A stretch of DNA of 64,000 nucleotides, taken from Parahaliea mediterranea. GTDB taxonomy: Bacteria > Pseudomonadota > Gammaproteobacteria > Pseudomonadales > Halieaceae. The position numbers and the translations under genes are program-made. Below the pieces are notes generated by a model. The model was not told where the DNA came from. It did not search any database and saw only the letters and a program-made list of their open reading frames with translations. Shown here in pieces: positions 1-7,756 of the stretch (position 1 is its first letter; every line of letters starts with the position of its first letter). The DNA lies in NCBI RefSeq assembly GCF_003402235.1, contig NZ_QEWO01000001.1:1-64000 (forward strand), given 5' to 3'.

Positions 1-120
1 CAGAAGGAAATCAAACAGGCAATGGACAGATTAAACAATCGACCAAGAAAATGTCTTGGCATGAAAACACCGAATCAGGTATTTTTTGGAATCACCCCCC
101 CCGTTGCACTAGCGAGTTGA
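1..120 (+). CDS. IS30-family transposase, C-terminal fragment
   Basis: Frame 1 is open from the first base to a TGA at 118-120 and encodes 39 residues. They include LNNRPRKCLGMKTPNQVF, the typical C-terminal end of the DDE integrase domain in IS30-family transposases (residues after the catalytic glutamate). The N-terminal helix-turn-helix and the catalytic residues lie left of the window, so activity cannot be judged. The last codons overlap the foreign 3' end of the restriction-modification gene on the opposite strand, as expected if the element inserted into that gene. Confidence 0.85.
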   Translation, partial: QKEIKQAMDRLNNRPRKCLGMKTPNQVFFGITPPVALAS

Positions 121-127
121 ATCCGCG
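1..127 (+). mobile_element. Right end of an IS30-family insertion sequence
   Basis: The transposase reading frame runs in from the left edge and stops at 120. The bases just outside it, read inward from about 127, give GATTCAA after four bases, which resembles the terminal inverted repeat of IS30 elements as I recall it. The restriction-modification gene on the other strand keeps family-like sequence up to the leucine codon at 127-129 and then changes, so I place the junction at about 127/128. The rest of the element is outside the window. Confidence 0.7.
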
Positions 128-2517
128 AGACCAAATAGGTCGATTATCACAAAATTACGCGAGCGTTGATTGATGTCCTTCCCATTTAGATATGGCCTGA
201 TAAACGGAGAAAGTTCAGTTCCATCTTCGGAAATTAGATTTTCTGACGCCTCTTTTTCAAGGACGAATCCGCTTCCATGGACCATTACCCCAACCGAGCA
301 GAGCTTTGAGTTTGAGAGAAGTTTCGCCGAACTCGCTAAATTCGCACCAATTCTGAAGTCGCTGTGTATAACCCCAGTAGAGGGTGTAAGGCTAACGCCA
401 CGCTCCTCGCCCACTCCAAGCGCGTGCTCACTTGCCAGTGCGTGAAGCATACCCACTAGATTACCAGCCCCAACTACCGACATAGCTATCCGTACTGAGG
501 CACCGTTCAAACTGTCAACCCAAGGGTGATCAGGAATCGCAAAAAGTAGGGATAATGGCTTTTTGGTGTCGTGCAGTAACTTGTCAACTACTCGTCGGTT
601 AAATGGCTGTTTTATACTATTGGTGGTAATCAAACCAAATCTCAGAGTAGAAGTTGACGCGACTTTTTTCGCAGCAATCCACCACCAGTACATTACGAAG
701 TCTGCTGATTCAGTAACCTCACCCTTGTAGACAAGCCGTAAAGCATCCACATAACTATCGCTAAGTGCTTCTCGAATCCGACTTTTGCCGATGAACGGCG
801 GATTCCCAACAATGTAGTCAGCCGCTGGCCATTCGGTCTTACGCGGGTTCACGTACTCGTAGACTTGAGTACGCCCGGATTCATCTGGCACCAGCTCACC
901 AGTGACGGGGCTTTCCTTGTAGCTGATTCCGTCCCATATCGTGACAGGGTTGCCGTCATCATCTACAACCGGCACACGGTCGTCGTACTCAATCAGCGCG
1001 TCCCGGCATTCGATGTTGTGGAAGTCGCGCAGGATGGGCTCGGGAATGTTCAGCTTGCCGTGAATGCGGTAGTGCCATTGTAGGTAGCCAATCCACAACA
1101 CCAGTTCCGCCACGGCGGCGGCGCGGGGGTTAATTTCGATACCAAGGAACTGGTGGGGGTCTACGGTCAGGCCCTCGGTCTCGAAGCCGACCTGCCCAGC
1201 GGTCAGGCCGCTGATCACGTTCAGCACCTCGCCTTCGAGACGTTTCATGTGCTCCAGCGCCACGTACAGGAAGTTGCCGCTGCCACAGGCGGGGTCAAGC
1301 ACCTTTACCTCGCACAGGGCATGGTGGAACTTGCGCACCTCGGCCAGCGCCTTGTCAGGCTTGCTGTCTTGGATCAGCATTTCCGCCGCTGCCTGCACCA
1401 CGCTCCATTGTTCGCGCAGCGGGTCAATGATCGTCGGCATCACCAGCCGTTCGACGTAGGCTCTTGGGGTGTAGTGGGCTCCCAGCTTGTGCCTTTCCCT
1501 TGGGTCCAGCGCACGCTCCAGTAGGGTGCCGAATATCGCGGGTTCTACGAACCGCCAGTCTGCCTTGGCGGCGTCGATCAGCAGTTGTATCTGGTTGGCG
1601 TCCAGCGGGATGGGGTCAACGCCCGTGAACAGGCCGCCATTGAACTGGGGCAGCTTTTTCATCAGCTGGCCTTCATAGCCGCCTGTGTTCATGATGTTCC
1701 ACAGCGAGGCCATGGAGTCCGCGAACACCTCTGGCTGGCCCTTCAGCCTCTCCAGTAGCGTGGTAAAGCTGTACTCGGGGATGAGCGACACATCCTCCGC
1801 GAACATGGTGAACAGGCAGCGCTTGAGAAAGTGCGCGATGCGTTCTACCTCGTAACCACTTGCCTCCAAGGACTTCGCCAGATCGGCCAGCTTGTAGCTG
1901 ACCTCCCGGGTCACTTCGGCGGCGAATTTGCTGGTGTCCAGCGTGTCCGGGGCTACCCACAACCGGCGCAGGCGATCCTGAATCGCAGGCTGCGCCAGTT
2001 CCTCCAGCTTGATGCGGTGGCTGGACGGATCGGGGTAGGGCACGTAGGTGCCCCCGGTACGCGTGAACTCGGCATACAGCTCGATGGAACGGCCCACATC
2101 GGTGACGACAATAAAAGGCGGGCGGCCCTCAGTGGAGGGCAGGGCCCGCACGTACTTGTCGGCTTGGTTGTGGGCGGCCAGCATGGCCTTGTCCCAGCCA
2201 GCGGAGTCCAAGTCTTTGCCGGATTGCTTGGCCTCCAGCACAAACGACTCTCGGCGGTACAGGTCGATGAAGCCCCGGTTGCTAGTGCCGTCCGGGTTGG
2301 CGATGTCTACCCGGCGCTCGAAGACGTAGGCGTTGGTCTCAGTGTCCTCGCTGGCGGGCTCGGGCTGTGGCAAGTGGAGGAGGGTGCACAGCTCTGTCAG
2401 GAATAGCTGGTAGTTGGCCTTCTCTGTCCCGGTGGCTTTGCTCCAGCGGGCAATGAAACTGTCCACATCCTGTGGCTCGATAGCGGGTAAGTCCAGTTCC
2501 TTCCGGATCAGATTCAT
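109..2517 (-). CDS. MmeI-like type IIL restriction-modification enzyme, C-terminally truncated by IS30
   Basis: The 802-residue product has the MmeI layout. An N-terminal PD-(D/E)XK nuclease is present, with D85, nine residues, then E95-A-K97, the same spacing as in MmeI. A helical linker follows, then an N6-adenine methyltransferase with SAM motif I (DPACGSGNF, about 408-416) and motif IV NPPF (about 572-575). The target-recognition region begins but is cut: after LFGL (residue 797) the last five residues come from the IS30 end. MmeI is about 920 residues, so the end of the recognition domain and the C-terminal domain are missing. In this family one specificity domain directs both cutting and methylation, so the protein is probably inactive. 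The gene is AT-richer at its 3' end than the core genome, consistent with transfer. Confidence 0.85.
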   Translation of the reverse strand: MNLIRKELDLPAIEPQDVDSFIARWSKATGTEKANYQLFLTELCTLLHLPQPEPASEDTETNAYVFERRVDIANPDGTSNRGFIDLYRRESFVLEAKQSGKDLDSAGWDKAMLAAHNQADKYVRALPSTEGRPPFIVVTDVGRSIELYAEFTRTGGTYVPYPDPSSHRIKLEELAQPAIQDRLRRLWVAPDTLDTSKFAAEVTREVSYKLADLAKSLEASGYEVERIAHFLKRCLFTMFAEDVSLIPEYSFTTLLERLKGQPEVFADSMASLWNIMNTGGYEGQLMKKLPQFNGGLFTGVDPIPLDANQIQLLIDAAKADWRFVEPAIFGTLLERALDPRERHKLGAHYTPRAYVERLVMPTIIDPLREQWSVVQAAAEMLIQDSKPDKALAEVRKFHHALCEVKVLDPACGSGNFLYVALEHMKRLEGEVLNVISGLTAGQVGFETEGLTVDPHQFLGIEINPRAAAVAELVLWIGYLQWHYRIHGKLNIPEPILRDFHNIECRDALIEYDDRVPVVDDDGNPVTIWDGISYKESPVTGELVPDESGRTQVYEYVNPRKTEWPAADYIVGNPPFIGKSRIREALSDSYVDALRLVYKGEVTESADFVMYWWWIAAKKVASTSTLRFGLITTNSIKQPFNRRVVDKLLHDTKKPLSLLFAIPDHPWVDSLNGASVRIAMSVVGAGNLVGMLHALASEHALGVGEERGVSLTPSTGVIHSDFRIGANLASSAKLLSNSKLCSVGVMVHGSGFVLEKEASENLISEDGTELSPFIRPYLNGKDINQRSRNFVIIDLFGLADSTR

Positions 2518-2532
2518 GAGCAGTCGCTTAGC

Positions 2533-2575
2533 TGTTACACGTGATTCACTTGTAACCTGATGTTACATCACTTGT
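2533..2575. promoter_or_regulatory. Operator-like repeats upstream of the restriction-modification gene
   Basis: Sixteen bases before the start codon of the restriction-modification gene lie TGTTACA (2533-2539), TGTAAC (2551-2556) and TGTTACA (2561-2567). The last two form a perfect dyad TGTAAC-N5-GTTACA. A direct repeat TCACTTGT (2546-2553 and 2568-2575) overlaps them. The position fits a repressor or controller-type site for the gene. The binding protein is unknown, and no controller gene is visible in the window. Confidence 0.45.
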
Positions 2576-2677
2576 TGCGGGCACAGCACCGCCCACGGGC
2601 CAAGAGACGGGCCCTACGAGTCTGAATTGGCTACAGATTGATCAGGCAGGAATAGAAAGTGTGACGGGGATCAAGGT

Positions 2678-3124
2678 TTACTGTTGAGCTGTCAGGGTAT
2701 AGGTACCCAAAAACTCTCTTCGGGCCCGGATTTTGTCATTGGCGCATTCTATAAACTGGCGCTCTGACTCCGGATTTTCGCAGCCTTCGGGGGCATCATA
2801 CTGACGCTCGAAAGCAGCTTGCCGCCGCCGTTCGTCCTCGGCTCTGGCCTGCTGTTCAGCTTTGCGTTGGCGCTCTCGGGTTTGGGCAGCGAGCTGGGCC
2901 TGCCGTTTGCGCTCTGCCTCGGCGGCCTGCGCCTGCCGCTGCGCTTCCATTTTCGCCTGATGCTGCTGACTGATTCTGTTCATTTGCTCGACACCTTCCT
3001 TGGCCGTTTCATTGATGGACTGCACGGTCAGGTAGGTCACGAGTAGACTGCCAATACCCATGACGGTGGCAGCGAGCAGAATGCCAGCGGCGATCTGGAG
3101 AATGAGTTTCACGGTGGCGTCCAT
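2678..3124 (-). CDS. Small membrane-anchored coiled-coil protein of unknown function
   Basis: The product has 148 residues from the ATG at 3122-3124; a longer start at 3175 is possible but adds basic residues with no clear purpose. One hydrophobic segment (about residues 5-30) would span the inner membrane. A strongly charged, Gln/Ala/Arg-rich stretch (about 45-110) should form a long coiled coil, and a short C-terminal region carries two cysteines (GCENPESERQFIECAND). I do not recognise a family. It lies between the tRNA-Ser junction and the restriction-modification gene, on the same strand, so it is probably island cargo. It could be an accessory of the island or unrelated to restriction. 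Confidence 0.6.
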   Translation of the reverse strand: MDATVKLILQIAAGILLAATVMGIGSLLVTYLTVQSINETAKEGVEQMNRISQQHQAKMEAQRQAQAAEAERKRQAQLAAQTRERQRKAEQQARAEDERRRQAAFERQYDAPEGCENPESERQFIECANDKIRARREFLGTYTLTAQQ

Positions 3125-3187
3125 GCTCTTGATGTTGTTTGGCCTGAGCATAGCCCGGTTCCGGCGAGCGCTCAATTGTAGTGGCCG

Positions 3188-3352
3188 TCAGTGCATCGTA
3201 GGCGGGATGTACTCGGTATTGGCGGCGATCACTTTATCGACGGTTTTCTCAATCAACCGAAACCAAGGCTCCTGTACTGTCGCCGGGTCCAGCTGTTCCA
3301 GTTTGTCGAGGGCGATGTACACGGCCTCGGCTAGGGTCATTTGCTTGTCCAT
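3188..3352 (-). CDS. Small protein of unknown function (54 aa)
   Basis: An ATG at 3350-3352 opens a 54-residue frame ending at a TGA at 3188-3190. It begins MDKQMTLAEAVYIALDKLEQ and continues with a balanced, mostly helical composition. The ribosome site is weak. It sits 63 bases upstream of the coiled-coil membrane protein in the same direction, so the two could be cotranscribed. The amino-acid composition looks like a real protein rather than an antisense shadow, but I recognise no family. Confidence 0.5.
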   Translation of the reverse strand: MDKQMTLAEAVYIALDKLEQLDPATVQEPWFRLIEKTVDKVIAANTEYIPPTMH

Positions 3353-3418
3353 TTGGTTACTGTAGCTGGGTCTGTCACCAGTGCAAACAGGTGGTCGGAA
3401 TTGATAGGAAAGCTAATT

Positions 3419-3431
3419 ATCTCTCCCTCAC
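3419..3431 (+). repeat. Second copy of the tRNA-Ser attachment core (13 bp)
   Basis: ATCTCTCCCTCAC here is identical to 3582-3594 inside the tRNA-Ser 3' fragment, 163 bp away and in the same orientation. It may be a relic of an earlier insertion or a secondary recombination site. Confidence 0.5.
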
Positions 3432-3440
3432 TCTGGCTCT

Positions 3441-3482
3441 GCCCTAAAATTTTAGGGCAAGATTTAGGGCATCGTTTAGGGC
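3441..3482. repeat. Palindrome plus three 12-bp direct repeats near the island end
   Basis: Positions 3441-3458 form a perfect 18-bp palindrome, GCCCTAAAATTTTAGGGC. Its right half starts a series of TTTAGGGC boxes at 3451, 3463 and 3475, exactly 12 bp apart (units TTTAGGGCAAGA, TTTAGGGCATCG, TTTAGGGCAAGA). The array lies about 100 bp inside the tRNA-Ser junction, where tyrosine integrases and excisionases often have arm-type sites. That role is inferred from position alone. Confidence 0.7.
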
Positions 3483-3576
3483 AAGATAGGCTAAAATTGG
3501 GAAATGAAAATCAAAATGATCGGTAAAGGTGTCAATCTGTCCTAGATTGGAGCGGTTAAACTATACCCGGGGAGAT

Positions 3577-3599
3577 TTCGAATCTCTCCCTCACCGCCA
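3577..3599 (+). other. Island attachment site: 3' end of a tRNA-Ser(GGA) gene
   Basis: The segment matches the end of a bacterial serine tRNA: T loop TTCGAAT (3577-3583), T-stem strand CTCTC, acceptor strand CCTCACC, discriminator G and CCA. It closely resembles the end of E. coli serW/serX as I recall it. No matching GGTGAGG 5' acceptor strand, anticodon arm or variable arm precedes it. The base that should pair as G53 is T (3576), so the tRNA is not complete here. This is the pattern of an att site duplicated by integration into a tRNA 3' end, with the intact tRNA expected at the other island end, left of the window. Confidence 0.75.
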
Positions 3600-3610
3600 T
3601 TTATCGCATT

Positions 3611-3637
3611 AAAGCCCTGTTTTTACAGGGCTTTTTT
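3611..3637 (+). terminator. Rho-independent terminator downstream of the tRNA-Ser 3' end
   Basis: A perfect stem, AAGCCCTGT with ACAGGGCTT (3612-3620 and 3625-3633), with a TTTT loop is followed by a T run to 3637. It lies 12 bases past the CCA, where a tRNA transcript would end, which supports the view that the native tRNA flank begins here. Confidence 0.85.
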
Positions 3638-3787
3638 GTGGATGGAGAAATGTTCCGACGCGCAGGGTTGTTTGGGGCTTGCTTACAAGTCCACTGCAAG
3701 TGGTGGGCATAAACTCCTCGGGGCCGTTTCCATCCGTGCAGGTTGGGGCCGGTGTTCCTCTCCCGGTCCAAGGCTCCGCTTTCTACA

Positions 3788-4405
3788 CTAATTCTGCCGG
3801 CGCCATTGCTCAGGCTTCATCGGTTTTTTGTCTGCCCACAAGCCACGCTTTTCGTGTTTTGCCATGAAGTGGGCGGTTGCCAGTGCAAGGCTCGCTGGGG
3901 CATATCGGCTGTACCACCACGCGCAGCCGCGCTCAACCATGGCGATATCCACGCGCTCATCGCCGATGAACAGGTCTGCTACAAGGCGGCCATGCTGATC
4001 GGTTTTTCGGCGCTTCACGCCCAGTGGGCCTTCGCGCAGGATGTCGCGCAGGCACTGGGTAGATTGAGCGCCGAACGGTTGGCCGATCTCGGGTGCATCG
4101 ATGCTGGAAATGCGGATGTGCTCTCGACCGTGCCCGGGGAGGTAGGCTTCTATCGTGTCGCCGTCGATTACACGGAGCACTTCACCGACTTCAGGTTGCG
4201 GGGTTGTAAGAGCCAGAGCTTTTTTGACATTGCTCACGCCCATGGAAGTGCCGAGGTAGGCGAGGACAATGCCAAATGTGATCAGCGGTGGCAGCAGTAG
4301 TTTTGCGGTTGACCACGTTGTAGCGCGGCGCCGGTAGAACGGGCGGTTTTTCTTGCGCCACCGTCTGTTGTGTCGATTCCCACTCATCGTACGGCAATTC
4401 GCCAT
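3788..4405 (-). CDS. Membrane-anchored staphylococcal-nuclease-like thermonuclease
   Basis: The 205-residue protein has a basic N-terminus, one transmembrane segment (about 35-55) and a C-terminal SNase (OB-fold) domain. Signature elements are VIDGDTIEAYLPG (calcium aspartate), IRISSIDAPEIG (catalytic Arg and second Asp) and DQHGRLVADLF (second catalytic Arg). The domain would face the periplasm and cut DNA or RNA in a Ca2+-dependent way. The start at 4405 has AGGTGA almost directly before it; an internal ATG at 4387 is the alternative. It is the first gene on the core side of the tRNA-Ser junction and is not obviously in an operon. Confidence 0.85.
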   Translation of the reverse strand: MANCRTMSGNRHNRRWRKKNRPFYRRRATTWSTAKLLLPPLITFGIVLAYLGTSMGVSNVKKALALTTPQPEVGEVLRVIDGDTIEAYLPGHGREHIRISSIDAPEIGQPFGAQSTQCLRDILREGPLGVKRRKTDQHGRLVADLFIGDERVDIAMVERGCAWWYSRYAPASLALATAHFMAKHEKRGLWADKKPMKPEQWRRQN

Positions 4406-4430
4406 TCACCTGCCGGCGCGTGCATCCTGC

Positions 4431-5567
4431 TTACCCCGCCAGCCGCGCCACGCTACCAAGCACCAATCGCACGATATCCGCCTGGCGGTTGACGCCGGTT
4501 TTGGCGTAGATGCGTTTGCAGTAGGTGCGCGCGCTGTTCTCGGAGATGTGCATGGCCCTGGCGGCATCGGCAACGCTGAGGCCTTCGGCCAGCAGGGTGG
4601 CGAGGGTGGCTTCGGCGGTGGTGAGGTTGAAGAGCTGGGCGATGAGTCTGTGCTGGGTGAGGGTATGGCGGTTGGGGTCGGTGAGGTAAATGATGAGTGC
4701 CGGGCGGCTGGCGGAATCGACGGTGGGGCGCGCTGGCAGGCGGCGCAGCAGCAGGCCCATGGCACAGGTGCCCGGGCGCTCCACGGCGATCACCACCGGC
4801 GGGGCCTGTTCGCAGGCGCTGGCGAGGGAGGCGATGCTTTGCTTGAGTGCGCGGTTTCCGGCGGCGTCGCGCAGGGCCAGGCGGCCGGCGCGCAGGTGGA
4901 GGCTGGGGCAGTTGTCGATGATGGCCTGCGCGGCGGCATTGCTGCTTAGGATGTGGCCGCTGGGGTCGGTTACGAGGGTGCCGATGGCCATCTGTTCGAG
5001 GGAGGCCTGGTAGACCAGCCGTTCGGTTTCTGAGCGCTGGATGTGCGACAACAGGCGCAGTGCGCGTTGCAGGTGAGGATAGAGCCGCTGGAAGGCATTT
5101 GCCTCGGCCTCGCTGAAGTCCCCCTGCTGGGTGTTGCGCACAACAGACAGCCAGATGCGCAGCCCGCCGGGTTCGTCGATGCCCAGGCACAGGGCGTAGT
5201 CAAAACCCACCGGCGCGCAGAATTCGCGGTAGTAGGCGCTTTCGATAAAGCGCTCGCGGCTGATGAAATCGGTCCAGCGGTACACTTCGCCGGGCTGCAT
5301 GGCCGGGTAGTCGAAGGGGTTGTAGCGATAGTAGTGCTGGCTGTTGTGATCGCGCAGCACCTGCACGTCCCAGTCGGTATCAGTCACATCCAGCCCCTGC
5401 TGCCCGGCGCCGGGCAGTTGCAGGTACAGGCTGCAGGCCACCACGCCAAAGCGCTGGCGGATGTCGGCAACCAGCGCCTGCCACGGCGGGCTCTGCATGG
5501 GGCCCTCGTAGATCAGCGCCAGGCTGTGTTCATCCAGTAGTGCTTCAATCTGTTGTGGCCTGCTCAA
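4431..5567 (-). CDS. LuxR-family transcriptional regulator with sensor region
   Basis: The C-terminal part (about the last 65 residues) is a LuxR-type helix-turn-helix: LTTAEATLATLLAEGLSV, then AARAMHISENSARTYCKRIY. The upstream part contains a PAS-like stretch (GTLVTDPSGHILSSNAAAQ), so it likely senses a small molecule and activates transcription. I chose a TTG start at 5567 because it has GGGAG nine bases upstream and gives the natural N-terminus SRPQQIEALLDEH. The ATG at 5651 lacks a ribosome site and overlaps the leader of the divergent P450 gene. The divergent layout suggests it controls the P450/LLM pair, by inference. The product is 378 residues with the chosen start, 406 with the ATG. 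Confidence 0.85.
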   Translation of the reverse strand: MSRPQQIEALLDEHSLALIYEGPMQSPPWQALVADIRQRFGVVACSLYLQLPGAGQQGLDVTDTDWDVQVLRDHNSQHYYRYNPFDYPAMQPGEVYRWTDFISRERFIESAYYREFCAPVGFDYALCLGIDEPGGLRIWLSVVRNTQQGDFSEAEANAFQRLYPHLQRALRLLSHIQRSETERLVYQASLEQMAIGTLVTDPSGHILSSNAAAQAIIDNCPSLHLRAGRLALRDAAGNRALKQSIASLASACEQAPPVVIAVERPGTCAMGLLLRRLPARPTVDSASRPALIIYLTDPNRHTLTQHRLIAQLFNLTTAEATLATLLAEGLSVADAARAMHISENSARTYCKRIYAKTGVNRQADIVRLVLGSVARLAG

Positions 5568-5663
5568 CGGGCAGTGCTCCCGCGTTTCTAGATTGCCCCA
5601 ATATGGTAGCTGAGAGGGGCGCGCGGTGCCCGCATAGTGGGGGCGATACATAAGGAGCCCGCC

Positions 5664-6845
5664 ATGAACATAGCCTCATCAATGCTGCCCGACACGGATT
5701 TTGCCTACGATGCCCTGCCGGATTTGCACACGGTTCTGGATGAACTGCGCACAGCGGGGCCGGTGGTTCCGGTCACCTATCACGGTGAGCCTGCCTGGCT
5801 GATTACCGGTTACGAGGCGCTGCGGGAGGCCTTTGCCGACGAAGAGCACTTTCAGTGTGCGGCGGCCTACCGCATTCATTCCGAGCCCGCCATGGGGCGC
5901 ACCATTCAGACCATGTACGGCAACGAGCACCGGGTGAATCGGGCGCTGGTGTCGTCGCCGTTTTTCCCGCGGCAGATCAGGACGGTTGTGGAATCGCTGC
6001 TGGAACCGGAGGCCCACGCCATTGTGGACCGCTTTGCCGGGCAGACGGAGGTGGATTTGATACCAGCCTATGCGCGGCCCTATCCCTACCGGGTGATTAC
6101 CCGCATGCTGGGCATACCCACCCACGATGAGGCGGCCTTTCTTGAATGGGCGCTGAAGCTCATCGACTATCCCTGGGACCCGGAGGGCGCACTGCGGGCG
6201 CGCCAGGATTTCAGCCAGTACATGGCGCCCATCATCGAGGCCAGGCGGCAGGCACCCGCGGAGGATATTCTGTCCATTCTTGCCACCACGGAATTTGAGG
6301 GTCATTTTCTCGACGACGAGGAAATCCTGTCGTTTTGCCGTTTGCTGTTTCCCGCCGGGTCCGATACTACCTACAAGAACCTGGGCAGCCTGCTGAGCTA
6401 CGTGCTGCGCGACCCGGCGCTGGTGGCCCTGGCCCGGGGCAGTGACGGCGACCGCGAGGCCCTGGTGCAGGAGGGGCTGCGCATTGAGCCGCCCACGGCG
6501 CTGTTGCCGCGCATGTGTTCCAAGGCCATTGATTTCTACGGCAGGCGCATGGCGGCGGGTGACTGGGTGCTGTTTGGCATCACCGCCGCCAACAGCGACC
6601 CGTCGGTCTTCCCCGAACCCCGTTCTTTTCAGGCCAGTCGGACCAATAAAAACCTCGCCTTTGGCCACGGTGTGCATTTTTGCCTGGGCTCCCACCTGGC
6701 GCGACAGGAACTGGCGTGCTCCCTGAAGGTGCTGTTCAGCCGCTACCCGGACATGCGCTTGGCGCCGGGGTTTGATGTGACGATTTCGCAGGCTGTGATT
6801 CGCGGGCCGCAGGCGCTGCGTGTTGAACTGGGCCCCGCCGCATGA
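5664..6845 (+). CDS. Cytochrome P450
   Basis: The 393-residue soluble bacterial P450 has the I-helix oxygen-activation motif AGSDTT (231-236), the K-helix ExxR in EGLRIEPP, and the heme loop FGHGVHFCLGSHLARQE with the ligand Cys340. It would hydroxylate a hydrophobic substrate and needs a ferredoxin and reductase, neither of which is nearby. The ATG at 5664 follows AAGGAG. The stop overlaps the next start (ATGA), so it is translationally coupled to the LLM oxidoreductase, which implies a shared pathway. The family is large and the substrate cannot be read from sequence. Confidence 0.95.
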   Translation: MNIASSMLPDTDFAYDALPDLHTVLDELRTAGPVVPVTYHGEPAWLITGYEALREAFADEEHFQCAAAYRIHSEPAMGRTIQTMYGNEHRVNRALVSSPFFPRQIRTVVESLLEPEAHAIVDRFAGQTEVDLIPAYARPYPYRVITRMLGIPTHDEAAFLEWALKLIDYPWDPEGALRARQDFSQYMAPIIEARRQAPAEDILSILATTEFEGHFLDDEEILSFCRLLFPAGSDTTYKNLGSLLSYVLRDPALVALARGSDGDREALVQEGLRIEPPTALLPRMCSKAIDFYGRRMAAGDWVLFGITAANSDPSVFPEPRSFQASRTNKNLAFGHGVHFCLGSHLARQELACSLKVLFSRYPDMRLAPGFDVTISQAVIRGPQALRVELGPAA

Positions 6846-7741
6846 AGTTTGGCCTGATCCCCTTGTGTCAGCGAGGCCGCATCGATAGCCCCGCGTGGAC
6901 CCGGTCTTTCCTCGCCGTGGCAGAGCAACGGGGCGTTGAGTCAGTCTGGATGCCCGAACACGTGGTGATGGCGGTGGATTACGAGCCACTCTACGAATAC
7001 TCCGATGACGGGCGCGCCCCTATCGCGGAGGATACGGTCATGCCGGACCCGCTGCACTGGCTGACTTTCGCCGCTGCCTGTACTGACACGCTGCAACTGT
7101 GTACCGGTGTATTGATCGGCCCGCAACACAGTGCAGCCATACTGGCGAAGCGTCTTGCTACGCTGGACTGCCTGTCAGGCGGAAGGTTGCAGGTTGGGCT
7201 GGGCATCGGCTGGCAGCGGGAGGAATACCAGGCGGTGGGTGTGCCCTATCAGCGGCGGGGCCAGCGCCTGGATGAACTGATCGACGCCATGCGCGCACTG
7301 TGGTGCGACAACCCGGCCAGTTTTTGCGGCGATTTTGTCGACTTCAGCAACGTAGTCTGCGACACCCGACCAGTGCGACCTGGCGGGGTGCCTCTGCACA
7401 TTGGCGGTAGCTCCGCCGCTGCGGCAAAGCGCGCAGGACTGCGCGGCAACGGGTTCTTTCCTTATGTGATTTCGCCTGAGGCGGTGGCCGCCCGGCTGGA
7501 GGAACTGCGCGCGACCGCCATTGCTGCCAGGCGTCCGTTGCCGCAGGACTTTCCGGTGACGGTCTGGCCCGCCAGTTACCGCCCCGGTGCAACCTTTGAT
7601 GTCGGGCTGGCGCGGGCCTATCGGGATGCCGGTGTTACCCGGCTGGTGTGCACGGCCGCCGAGGCAGGGGAAGACACAGACCTGCCGGCCATCGACCAGT
7701 TTATTGGCCGCTACCAGGACAGTGTGATGGGTGCCCTGTAG
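6842..7741 (+). CDS. LLM-class (F420/flavin-dependent) oxidoreductase, TIGR03619-like
   Basis: The 299-residue protein is a luciferase-like monooxygenase-fold TIM barrel. Family features are the N-terminal MKFGLIP strand, SVWMPEHV, the conserved TGVLIGPQH and LDCLSGGRLQVGLGIGW segments, and a late PLHIGGSS phosphate-binding stretch. It resembles the subfamily annotated as F420-dependent in mycobacteria (TIGR03619). In gammaproteobacteria the cofactor may be FMN or F420, so I leave it open. It shares a 4-bp stop/start overlap with the P450 and probably oxidises or reduces the same substrate class. Confidence 0.9.
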   Translation: MKFGLIPLCQRGRIDSPAWTRSFLAVAEQRGVESVWMPEHVVMAVDYEPLYEYSDDGRAPIAEDTVMPDPLHWLTFAAACTDTLQLCTGVLIGPQHSAAILAKRLATLDCLSGGRLQVGLGIGWQREEYQAVGVPYQRRGQRLDELIDAMRALWCDNPASFCGDFVDFSNVVCDTRPVRPGGVPLHIGGSSAAAAKRAGLRGNGFFPYVISPEAVAARLEELRATAIAARRPLPQDFPVTVWPASYRPGATFDVGLARAYRDAGVTRLVCTAAEAGEDTDLPAIDQFIGRYQDSVMGAL

Positions 7742-7756
7742 TTATCGTGATGTCCG

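Noticed and set aside
3520-3599. A complete tRNA-Ser gene
   Set aside because: No GGTGAGG 5' strand or anticodon and variable arms; the G53-C61 pair is broken.
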